Positions 26,654-33,633 of a DNA stretch of 55,992 bases are shown here, piece after piece. The stretch is from CAZMGG01 sp964565715 (GTDB lineage: Bacteria; Planctomycetota; UBA1135; UBA2386). The stretch spans positions 1 through 55,992 of the forward strand of contig CAZMGG010000022.1 of NCBI GenBank assembly GCA_964565715.1, read 5' to 3'. Position numbers and translations under genes: made by a program. The notes under the pieces are model-generated. The model did not search any database, was not told the DNA's origin, and saw only the letters and a list, made by a program, of their open reading frames with translations. Positions within the stretch are counted from its first letter, which is position 1. Each line of letters begins with the position of its first letter.

Positions 26654-27703
26654 TCAGTCGTCGTCGCCCGCGTCCGCCTCCGCCTGCCACGGGTCCCCGG
26701 GGTCCGGGGGGTCGTCCGGCTCGTGGTAGGTGGGATCCCCCACCTCGACGATCTGGCGCAGGCGCAGCCGGCGGCCGGCCATCTCCTGCAGCCGGTGGGC
26801 GCTGAGCCGCACCGCCATCTCGTCGCTCCCGGTCACCGACAGGACACCCTTGCTGCCGATCCGCAGCACGATCAGGCCCGCCTCGGGCCGGTCGGTGATG
26901 GCCTCGAACCAGCGGTTGCCGGCCATGAACTCGAATCCGGCCGCCGGCAGCACCCGGCTCACCAGCCCTTCGTCGGCGACGATGCGGAAACGGGCCCGCC
27001 AGACCTCCGGCAGGAACGGTGCGCGCTCGCCCAGGTGGAACACCTCGGCGAACAGGTGATCGGCCACGGTCTGCAGCTTCTGCGCCAGCAGCTGCCGCCC
27101 CCACGGCGTCCCCGACCGGGCGGCCACCCCGGCCAGCCGCTCGAGTTCGCCGCTGCAGGACAGCGGCAGCGACCAGACGTCGGGCGGGATGTACAGCAAT
27201 GGTCCTGGCTCCTGCACCACCCGCGCCACCAACAGCGCCGGCAGGGGGCCGACGAACGACGCCTCCTCGAAGGTCACCCGCCGGCGGGCGCCGGTCCAGA
27301 AGTCGCGCAGTTCGACGACGCGGTCGGCCAGCAGCCGGGTGCGCCAGACCCGGCGCGGGCTCACCGCCAGGGCGGTGAGGTACTCGCGTTCCGCCGGCGG
27401 GGCCCACTCCTCGGCGAGGAAGCGCTGGATCAGGGTGGCGTCGTCGATCCCGAGGTGATCCAGGTGGGTGTAGAGGAAGACGTGGCAGTCGCGCGCCGGC
27501 ATGCGCTCCAGCAGGCGCAGCGACCGCAGCGACATCACGTCGGCGTCGACGGGCTCCAGCACGCGCTCGGCCGCGAGGTGCAGGAACTCGAACTCGGAAC
27601 CCGACCCGAACCTGTCGAGACGCTCCAGCGCGTCATCGCGGACCACCTCGCGATCCTCCTGATCGCGCAGGGTCGGCGGCCGCTTGCGGGTGGGTCTTCC
27701 CAT
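26654..27703 (-). CDS. Uncharacterised protein, paralog of the previous gene (copy B)
   Basis: 349 residues from ATG 27703; the frame is open further upstream but the duplicated leader fixes this start. It shares blocks with copy A throughout (see there), with clear divergence in the N-terminal 90 residues. The C terminus is again acidic (EADAGDDD). The pair looks like an old tandem duplication. Position next to the defence island could mean a role in it, but homology gives no support. Not recognised. Confidence 0.7.
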   Translation of the reverse strand: MGRPTRKRPPTLRDQEDREVVRDDALERLDRFGSGSEFEFLHLAAERVLEPVDADVMSLRSLRLLERMPARDCHVFLYTHLDHLGIDDATLIQRFLAEEWAPPAEREYLTALAVSPRRVWRTRLLADRVVELRDFWTGARRRVTFEEASFVGPLPALLVARVVQEPGPLLYIPPDVWSLPLSCSGELERLAGVAARSGTPWGRQLLAQKLQTVADHLFAEVFHLGERAPFLPEVWRARFRIVADEGLVSRVLPAAGFEFMAGNRWFEAITDRPEAGLIVLRIGSKGVLSVTGSDEMAVRLSAHRLQEMAGRRLRLRQIVEVGDPTYHEPDDPPDPGDPWQAEADAGDDD

Positions 27704-27732
27704 GGGCTCCTGCGGAAAGGACGCATGGTAGC
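27696..27732 (-). repeat. Duplicated leader/RBS, copy B
   Basis: Counterpart of 26568-26604, four mismatches in 37 bp, with the same AGGAG, start ATG and upstream out-of-frame ATG. The coding sequences have diverged far more than this stretch. Confidence 0.7.
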
Positions 27733-27886
27733 CCGGGCGGGCGGGTGCTGGCGAGGGGGGTCTAGAGCCGCGTTCCGTTAAGACCGAGCAAGTCGACCGG
27801 CGCGACCGGCAACAAGGACTTGCCCACCGCCGACCGGACGCTAGCGTTCCGGCACGGAGTCGCAGGGAGCCGCCTCTCCCTTCCCG

Positions 27887-28110
27887 GTGCCGCGTGATCC
27901 AACCCACTCGTCCCCTGGCCTGGTGCAGCGCTGCATGAACCTCATCAGCGCGCCGCCGACCCCAGGCCAGACCGTCAAGGTCCGCATGCGCCGCTGGCTG
28001 GTCGAGCACGTCGATCGCCGGCGCCGGGACGACGACGCCACGCTGGTGCACCTCGCCTGCCTGGAGGACGACGCCCAGGGCGAACAGCTGGCGGTGCTGT
28101 GGGAGAAGGA
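27887..28110 (+). pseudogene. drmD: 5' remnant of a DISARM drmD (SNF2-like helicase) gene
   Basis: The stretch GQTVKVRMRRWLVEHV, followed by LVHLACLEDDAQGEQLAVLWEKE, is the characteristic start of DrmD-type SNF2 helicases as I know the family. After about 28110 the frame continues only into low-quality sequence (to 28279) that overlaps the oppositely oriented peptidase gene. No helicase motif follows. The likely start is ATG 27935 or GTG 27887. Orientation and position agree with the drmA-drmB-drmC genes 5.5 kb downstream. Recognition rests on memory of the family N terminus, hence moderate confidence. Confidence 0.55.
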
Positions 28111-28242
28111 ACCGACACTCCAGCCGCCACGGGCTCGACACTGGACCTGCACCGTCGCGACGGGCATGCTCCGTCTCGGAGTCCGGACTGCCCGACGGGA
28201 GGCAGGCCGGCAGGACTCGGCTCCCCCCGCCCCCCGCAGCCC

Positions 28243-29784
28243 TCAGAAGGCTTCGACAGAATCTCCCAAGTCCATGTAGCCCGCCGTCGTCAACGCAGTC
28301 GCGAGTCTGCCGATGTCCTGATGGTACTGAACGTTGCAGAATGGTGTTAGATTGGAGTCGCTGTCCGTCGTGTCGAACAGCACATCAAGAAACGGCGCCG
28401 ACTGCCACCCGATGCGCACGACGCCGAGATGCAAGCTCATCGCGGGAGCCTGCTCGGACAGGGCGAGGCGAACGCGCGCAAGTCGCTCCTTGCTGCCTGC
28501 CAGGGTCCGAGCAAGCTCATCTCCGAGGTACCGGTGAAGCTTGGTGAAGCGCGTGCTGATCGTCAGGCCGATCGGCTTCCCCGATAGCGAGCCCGCGGCG
28601 ATCAAGCCGTTGTAGGCGTTGACCAGCATCTTCGCGGTGAGTATCGCCCGCCGATGCAACCCGTCCGGCGAAGTCCGCAGGTCCTCGTGAACGGCCGTGA
28701 CGATCTGCGAGGGGATGATCCCCGGGTAGGAGGCAGATGGATCAGCCGGAAGCGTGATGCTGTGGCGAACTGGCGGGGTAGACGCCTGGAGCCGAACGTA
28801 GCTGCCGGCCTGGTCCAGTTCGACCGCGAACCGCACGCTCGGTCCCAGGTTGTCGTCGTGGAGATAGATGTGCTGTACGCCGCCGTCCTGGAGTTGGACG
28901 GTGCCGACCGTCGGAACGGGCGGCGCGCACTCGCGAAAGCCGACCGCACACACCGCATGCGCACCATTGTTATCGAGTGCGCCGATGATCAGGGCTGGAT
29001 ACCCCGACCGGATCAAGGACGCGCACGCAGCCGAGAATCTGTCCCGCGTGAAAGCTGAGCGCCCATTCGTGCTCGTGTCGCCCTGTAGGACGACCGGCGC
29101 CAGTCCCGCCTCCTTGATGGCTTCGCAGAGCTGGTGGATCGTGAGGCCGGACGACGGGAAGACACGTGACCCGAGCGAGGCGCTCCTGTGGGCGAATCGG
29201 GTGATGTCGGCCGTCGTCGGGATCGCGTGATGGTCATCGAACGCCGACGAATGGAGCATGGACCAAAGAGCAACTGTGGCACATGCGCCGACGGCCGCAT
29301 CCTGCTGCTGCCAGGCAAGTCCGCACACGCGCAGCGGGATGCCTGCGACGTGGCATCGGTATTCTCGTGAGGGGCTTGTGATCCGCGGCGGTGCCGGAGC
29401 TTGGTCAGGATACCAACGGACGATCGTCCGTCCGAGCGGTGCGGATGGGATCGGGCGGATCACGACGAACCCGAGATACGCCTGCTGCAGGTAGGCAACC
29501 GCGATCTTGCTCCCGCCTGCCGCAGAGCGAACTCGATCCCGGGTGACCGACTTCGAGAAGAAATGGCACCGTCGGCACCGGTTCGAGTATCCGCGCGAGC
29601 TCACGCCGTAGAACGCCGCGAACTCCGACAGGTAGTCTCGGTCGAAGTACGCCGGCTCTTCGAGCACCGTCGTCGCGCCCAAGTCGGCGAGGTACCGGCG
29701 GAGGTAGACGGCTTGTTCGCGTCCCCCGAGCGCGACCAGAGGATCTGTCGGGCCGTTGAACTCGTGAAGTCGGAGTCTTGCCAA
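28243..29784 (-). CDS. Predicted papain-like cysteine peptidase of the ubiquitin-like operon
   Basis: 513 residues from TTG 29784, preceded by a strong GAGGAGGAGG ribosome site in the 19-bp gap after the upstream gene. The central region shows a papain-fold arrangement: Gln159-161 as oxyanion donor, Cys168 in VGACATVALWSML, His276 in NGAHAVCAVGF and Asp310/Asn312 in YLHDDNLG. The N terminus has a CRRC pair and the C-terminal 150 residues are helical with no known motif. No signal peptide, so cytoplasmic. Last gene of the operon with E1, JAB and Ubl-E2, suggesting cleavage of Ubl conjugates or of an effector. The family assignment is from the triad pattern only. Confidence 0.6.
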   Translation of the reverse strand: MARLRLHEFNGPTDPLVALGGREQAVYLRRYLADLGATTVLEEPAYFDRDYLSEFAAFYGVSSRGYSNRCRRCHFFSKSVTRDRVRSAAGGSKIAVAYLQQAYLGFVVIRPIPSAPLGRTIVRWYPDQAPAPPRITSPSREYRCHVAGIPLRVCGLAWQQQDAAVGACATVALWSMLHSSAFDDHHAIPTTADITRFAHRSASLGSRVFPSSGLTIHQLCEAIKEAGLAPVVLQGDTSTNGRSAFTRDRFSAACASLIRSGYPALIIGALDNNGAHAVCAVGFRECAPPVPTVGTVQLQDGGVQHIYLHDDNLGPSVRFAVELDQAGSYVRLQASTPPVRHSITLPADPSASYPGIIPSQIVTAVHEDLRTSPDGLHRRAILTAKMLVNAYNGLIAAGSLSGKPIGLTISTRFTKLHRYLGDELARTLAGSKERLARVRLALSEQAPAMSLHLGVVRIGWQSAPFLDVLFDTTDSDSNLTPFCNVQYHQDIGRLATALTTAGYMDLGDSVEAF

Positions 29785-29803
29785 GCGGTACGGATCCTCC
29801 TCC

Positions 29804-30055
29804 TCACCCCTGAGTTGGCTGGCTCAGGACATCCGGCGTGACGGGCGTCTTGTAGGCCTGGGCCTGCGCATCGCCCTCGACCCTGGATCGATTCAGGTCG
29901 AGGCCGGCCAGAAGTTCCGTCAGCGCGGCAGGCTCCGGGACCTTCTCGATCGGTGACGCCCACGAACCGGGCGGTGCGGTCCAAAGGGAGAAGTTTCCGT
30001 GACTGCCTTGGCCTGATCCGTCAACCTCGGTGCACTTGCCGCTCCTCTTGGTCAT
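29804..30055 (-). CDS. Small protein of the ubiquitin-like operon (83 aa)
   Basis: 83 residues, ATG 30055 with GGAG 7 nt upstream, not recognised. It has a Gly/Ser-rich N terminus, NFSLWTAPPGSW in the middle and a helix-forming stretch (AALTELLAGLDLNRSRV) near the C terminus. Its stop lies 19 bp before the peptidase start, and its ATG overlaps the stop of an even smaller frame. Possible roles are substrate, modifier or inhibitor of the neighbouring peptidase; none can be shown. Confidence 0.5.
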   Translation of the reverse strand: MTKRSGKCTEVDGSGQGSHGNFSLWTAPPGSWASPIEKVPEPAALTELLAGLDLNRSRVEGDAQAQAYKTPVTPDVLSQPTQG

Positions 30056-30177
30056 TTCGACTCCATCATGGAGCTGACTCTAGGTGGTCCGGCGGGCCGT
30101 TTCGATGCTGTAGCCCGAGAACGCCTGCTTTCCGTAGCAGAGGGGCCCCGGTCGGCGAGTGGCACCAGATGCCTCAT
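30052..30177 (-). CDS. Possible 41-aa coupled peptide
   Basis: This 41-codon frame fills the gap between E1 and the 83-aa gene, with ATGA overlaps at both ends (30174-30177 and 30052-30055). Such double overlap is typical of coupled genes. The composition (Arg/Ser/Pro rich) is like random frames in this genome and there is no recognisable motif, so it may be only an untranslated spacer. Confidence 0.3.
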   Translation of the reverse strand: MRHLVPLADRGPSATESRRSRATASKRPAGPPRVSSMMESK

Positions 30178-30989
30178 GCGGTCCCTGCCTCCGTCGTGCA
30201 GTACGGACAGCCAGGTTCGGGAGGATCCAACCGCGCGGTAACCAGCCCGCAAGCGCCGCGGTACTCGAGATGGGTTCGAACAGCACGCAGCCCGGTCACG
30301 GCAACAGCGAACTCCGCCACGCCGATCGAAGCGATGATCCCGTTCAGGTACACGACTGCCGGTCCCGAGTCCTGGAGCGCGCCCGCTTCGATTCCGTAGA
30401 TCGCCTTCCGCGCGCTACGCTCCGAGTCGTCGGCGAGCGATGCCTGGATGTCATCTTGCGAGAGAAGCCCGAGGCAGTAGAGGCAACCTCGGCCGGACAT
30501 AGCCACGGAGACGCGGCCACCCCAGTCCGTCTGGCCTTCGCTGACGAAGATCTCGCTCGCAAGGTCGACGTATGGCTTGCGCACCTCAGCGCATCGCTGC
30601 GTCAGCAGAAGCCTTGCGCCGTCGTTGTCGACGCACCCGAAGATCCAGTCCGTGCTTCCGGTCTCTTGCTCGACAACTCCATCGCGAAGGTGGCGTTGAT
30701 GGGCGATGACCTCGATCTCGGGATCGATGGCGGCAACGAGTCGTTGCGCGATCGCGACCTTCGGCATCCCCAGGGGATCGGCCGCCCATGCTCCAACAAG
30801 ACGATTCCGGTTGGTCGCGTCGAGGACGTCCGGATCGACGACTGCCAGCCGGCCCACGCCCAGGTAGGCCAGCTGTTGCACGACGTGCGAGCCAAGGCCG
30901 CCGGCTCCGATGATCAGCACCCGCGTGCTGCGAAGCTTGTCCTGACCGTTGGCTCCAAAGAATCTACGCTGCCGTTCAAACCGGTCCAT
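30174..30989 (-). CDS. ThiF/E1-like ubiquitin-activating enzyme
   Basis: 271 residues from ATG 30989 (ATG 31004 is also in frame). It is a Rossmann-type adenylating enzyme with glycine motif IIGAGGLGSHV, the nucleotide-contact segment VVDPDVLDATNRNR, and CVDNDGARLLL. Two CxxC pairs (CLYC and CPYC) form the zinc site seen in ThiF/MoeB/E1 proteins. It should adenylate the C-terminal glycine of a ubiquitin-like protein, here most simply the Ubl domain of the gene two upstream. It overlaps the JAB gene by 14 bp. Confidence 0.88.
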   Translation of the reverse strand: MDRFERQRRFFGANGQDKLRSTRVLIIGAGGLGSHVVQQLAYLGVGRLAVVDPDVLDATNRNRLVGAWAADPLGMPKVAIAQRLVAAIDPEIEVIAHQRHLRDGVVEQETGSTDWIFGCVDNDGARLLLTQRCAEVRKPYVDLASEIFVSEGQTDWGGRVSVAMSGRGCLYCLGLLSQDDIQASLADDSERSARKAIYGIEAGALQDSGPAVVYLNGIIASIGVAEFAVAVTGLRAVRTHLEYRGACGLVTARLDPPEPGCPYCTTEAGTA

Positions 30990-31515
30990 GGGTCCTCCAG
31001 CCACGATTCATCGTGTAGCCAGTTGGAGTCATCCGCTTCCGGCCGACCAAGAGCGCATCGATCGTGCGTGCATTCCCTCCGGGCACGTTCCAGATCAGCG
31101 CGTCGAATCCGGCCGGCGCCACAACGATGGCCGCGTACGGGCGCTGCGGCAGCCGGAACATGAGGTGTGGGACGGCCTGCGCGAGCCCGGCGAGATCGCT
31201 CGGCGAGAAGCAGGCCGCACCCTCGAACTCGTAGGGGTGCGAGTGCGTCTCGATGAGCACCGCGTTCAGGTCGTGCGCGGTTCGGATCATCCGCTCGTGG
31301 ACATCCTCCCGGAGCTCGAGGTGGCCTAGCGTCCGGATCGTGAACTCCTCGGGCTTCACAGGGTACTGCTGGATGACTCGCAGCCGCAACCGGCCAGCAT
31401 CCATGGCGGATGTGGCGAAGAGGAACGCTGCCTCCTCGGCCTCGGGCGCGTGGGGCAGCAAGTGCGCGAGCAACGCCGCGTGATCCACTGCAGCGAATTC
31501 AACGATCGCATTCAC
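30976..31515 (-). CDS. JAB/MPN (JAMM) metalloprotease
   Basis: 179 residues. The JAMM motif is seen as ETHSHP (His91, His93) followed by FSPSDL (Ser104, Asp107), with a candidate catalytic Glu in EAEEAAFLF near residue 27. JAB enzymes in bacterial ubiquitin-like operons process the Ubl precursor or remove it from targets. It starts 3 bp after the Ubl-E2 stop, so the genes are cotranscribed. Confidence 0.85.
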   Translation of the reverse strand: MNAIVEFAAVDHAALLAHLLPHAPEAEEAAFLFATSAMDAGRLRLRVIQQYPVKPEEFTIRTLGHLELREDVHERMIRTAHDLNAVLIETHSHPYEFEGAACFSPSDLAGLAQAVPHLMFRLPQRPYAAIVVAPAGFDALIWNVPGGNARTIDALLVGRKRMTPTGYTMNRGWRTHGPV

Positions 31516-31518
31516 GAC

Positions 31519-32172
31519 CTACACTCCTTGCAGGAAGCGATCGCGGAAGCCGATGGCGTAGTTGACGAGGTTCGAACCCTCGGCGACGTTGGCCTTTGGC
31601 CTCCACTGATCGCCGTCCGACGTCCACGACAGCAAGGCCCACCTTCCTGGAAACGGCGGCTGCATGCTGGCCGGATCCTGGATGTTGCCCGGGACGTTGC
31701 CGGCGACGCGAACGCCCGAGGGCACCCAGATGCCGTACGGGGCTTGGCCCGGATGCCCTGGCTGTGCGTGGAAAGCGACGGAGAAAGGACGCGGCTCCCA
31801 AAGCAGCGTCTCCGCGGCCGGATAGTCTGGGATCATGAACCAGTGCCCATCTTCGGAGTAGACGACGTCAGGGAAGACGCCGCGCAGCAGCCTGAGCTCG
31901 GCGGCGACGCGTTCGGTCAGCGCGTAGCCGCGCTTCCACTGCACCTTCTTGGCGAAGCCCTGGCCGGGCCGAAGTTCGATGGTCTGTCCGGGTGCGAGCG
32001 TGCGACTCTCGTTGGTCTTGAGGTCGATCTCAAGCACACCAAGCGACGCCTCCCAACCGCCCAGGCGGAGGATCTCCTCCGTGGTGATCGTCGGCCGATC
32101 CCACTCGTAGATTGTGCCCTCGATGTTGATGAAGTACTTGGGCCCCTGGGGGCCGTTCGGTTCGTTGGTCAT
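31519..32172 (-). CDS. Ubiquitin-like domain fused to an E2-like domain, cysteine-free
   Basis: 217 residues from ATG 32172; first gene of the operon. Residues 11-82 match the bacterial multi-ubiquitin domain (YFINIEG, TTEEILRLGGW, LGVLEIDLKTNE, LAPGQTIELRPGQGF) and end KKVQWKRG. Residues about 84-217 match the prokaryotic E2-like family often fused to it (FPDVVYSEDGHWFMIPDYP, PGQAPYGIWVPSG, PPFPGRWALLSW, WRPKANVAEGSNLV). There is no cysteine anywhere in the protein, so a classical E2 thioester is impossible. Gly82 is a candidate processing point that would free the Ubl. Confidence 0.8.
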   Translation of the reverse strand: MTNEPNGPQGPKYFINIEGTIYEWDRPTITTEEILRLGGWEASLGVLEIDLKTNESRTLAPGQTIELRPGQGFAKKVQWKRGYALTERVAAELRLLRGVFPDVVYSEDGHWFMIPDYPAAETLLWEPRPFSVAFHAQPGHPGQAPYGIWVPSGVRVAGNVPGNIQDPASMQPPFPGRWALLSWTSDGDQWRPKANVAEGSNLVNYAIGFRDRFLQGV

Positions 32173-32186
32173 GTAGGAATCCTTGT

Positions 32187-32268
32187 GTTGCACACTCGCA
32201 ACGCGTGCGCGCAATGTAGCACGCCAACTAGGTGTTGCAAGATGGGTCCAGTCGTTTTATTCTCGCAA
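32187..32268. promoter_or_regulatory. Divergent control region with candidate repressor operators
   Basis: The 114 bp between the Ubl-E2 and XRE starts contain an inverted repeat, GTTGC-N6-GCAAC (32187-32202), and related half-sites GTGTTGCA (32233-32239) and TCGCAA (32263-32268). The spacing suggests two binding sites for the adjacent XRE protein, controlling both directions. The TTTTAT stretch at 32255-32260 is a plausible -10 area for the XRE gene. Confidence 0.4.
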
Positions 32269-32286
32269 GGATGACGAGGATCATCC

Positions 32287-32679
32287 ATGACTCGACCGCG
32301 CCTTGACGTTCAGTCGCTTCGCGACGCGCTAGATCAACAGCGGCGAACCAAGAAGCTCTCGTGGCGCCAAGTAGCTTCTGAGGCTGGAGTTAGTCCATCG
32401 ACGCTGAGTCGGATGACAGACGACAAGCGGCCCGACGTGGACAGCTTCGCGGCCCTCGTGAAGTGGCTCGGGGTTCCGGCCGATGCCTTTTTGGTGACCG
32501 GCAAGGGAGAGACTATTGCTTCCAAGCAAGCGAGCGCTGTCCTCTCGACGCACCTGCGGGCCGGCAAGAACCTCTCGCCCGAAGCGGTCGACGCGGTGCA
32601 GGATCTGCTCGGGGCGATACAGCGACTGATGGACTCCGGCGCGGCGGCACCGCCGGACAAGAAGAAGGATGGGCGCTAA
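32287..32679 (+). CDS. XRE-family transcriptional regulator
   Basis: 130 residues. An N-terminal helix-turn-helix (LSWRQVASEAGVSPSTLSRM, about residues 23-42) is followed by FAALVKWLGVPADAF and a helical C-terminal tail for oligomerisation. It is divergent from the ubiquitin-like operon and overlaps the downstream ImmA/IrrE-type gene by 11 bp, the standard repressor plus anti-repressor protease pairing. It probably represses the operon and itself. Confidence 0.85.
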   Translation: MTRPRLDVQSLRDALDQQRRTKKLSWRQVASEAGVSPSTLSRMTDDKRPDVDSFAALVKWLGVPADAFLVTGKGETIASKQASAVLSTHLRAGKNLSPEAVDAVQDLLGAIQRLMDSGAAAPPDKKKDGR

Positions 32680-33286
32680 CTACCGAAGGGGCTTCAAGGC
32701 CGCGGCTGAACGCCTCGCGATCGAGGTGCGCGCAAGCATGCGGTTGGACTACATCGAGCGCCTCGACCCCCGAGCGCTCGCGGAGCATGTTGGCGTCCTG
32801 GTGTTCGACCTCCCTGAGATGCGTCGCCTTGGCATGAAGGAAGAGTCGCTCCGGTTCCTGCTCGGGAGAGGTCGGGGCGAGTTCTCCGCTGGGCTGTTCG
32901 AATGCAGCGGGGTCCGGGTGATCGTCGCGAACACCGCTCACTCTGTGGGCCGGCAGGCGAGCAACATCGTTCACGAGGTTGGGCATCTATTGCTTTGCCA
33001 CGAACCTCCTACCGCGATCATCGAGGCTGGCTGCCGCCGCTGGGATTCTGCCATGGAGATCGAGGCAGACTGGCTGGCGGGCGAGCTGCTCGTGCCACGA
33101 CGAGCGGTGCTCGAAATCGCTCGCCGGCAGGTCGACACCGAAGTCGCGGCGCAGCAGTTTGGCGTGAGCCGGACGTTGATGGAATGGCGACTCAACCACA
33201 GTGGCGCCAGGAAGCAAGCAGCCCGCGAACGCTCGGCTCACGAACGGAGAATGCCTAAGTCGATCGTGCGAGATCATGCACACTGA
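32669..33286 (+). CDS. ImmA/IrrE-type metallopeptidase
   Basis: 205 residues. The zinc motif HEVGH is at residues 102-106 (NIVHEVGHLLL) and the third-ligand region is MEIEADWLAGELLVPR. Relatives cleave their cognate XRE repressor after a damage or infection signal. The 3' end lies just before the remnant DNA of the DISARM locus, so it marks the right edge of the inserted module. Confidence 0.85.
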   Translation: MGANYRRGFKAAAERLAIEVRASMRLDYIERLDPRALAEHVGVLVFDLPEMRRLGMKEESLRFLLGRGRGEFSAGLFECSGVRVIVANTAHSVGRQASNIVHEVGHLLLCHEPPTAIIEAGCRRWDSAMEIEADWLAGELLVPRRAVLEIARRQVDTEVAAQQFGVSRTLMEWRLNHSGARKQAARERSAHERRMPKSIVRDHAH

Positions 33287-33633
33287 GTCGCTGAGTCGGG
33301 CCAAATCAGCCGTCCCGGCCGTCGCGCGTCGCGTCGGTGTGGGCGTTCTAGGAGATCGCGCACCACCTGCCGCCCTACCCGGTGATCCTCGAGTCGGTGG
33401 TGGAGACGAGGGACATCGCCTCGGAACTCGAGTGGCGGCCATGTGCTTCGCCGCACCCGCAGCCAGTAGAGAAACCAGCCTGCACGTCCGGTACGCCGTG
33501 TGAACAGCACCTGGGGGCTCGCGGCATCGAACTCGTGCGGTTCCTGGCGGCACATCACATCGTTTTCGGCAGGGGCGCAACGTTAGGGCACCAGGTAGGC
33601 TAGCGCCGCCCGACGGCACGCCTGGAAGAAGCC
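33287..33633 (+). pseudogene. Junction region with an 83-codon 3' coding remnant
   Basis: After the metallopeptidase stop come about 60 bp of unassigned sequence, then an in-frame TAG at 33349 and an open stretch 33352-33603 in drmA orientation (HLPPYPVILESVVETRDI, ELVRFLAAHHIVFGRG), ending 30 bp before drmA. It has no start of its own and looks like the 3' end of a lost upstream gene. In class 1 DISARM that would be the methyltransferase, but I cannot identify it by motif. It could also be chance open frame. Confidence 0.35.

Noticed and set aside
28110..33350. Attachment-site repeats bounding the ubiquitin-like module
   Set aside because: I compared both junctions by eye and found no convincing shared direct repeat, integrase or transposase; the mode of insertion stays unknown.
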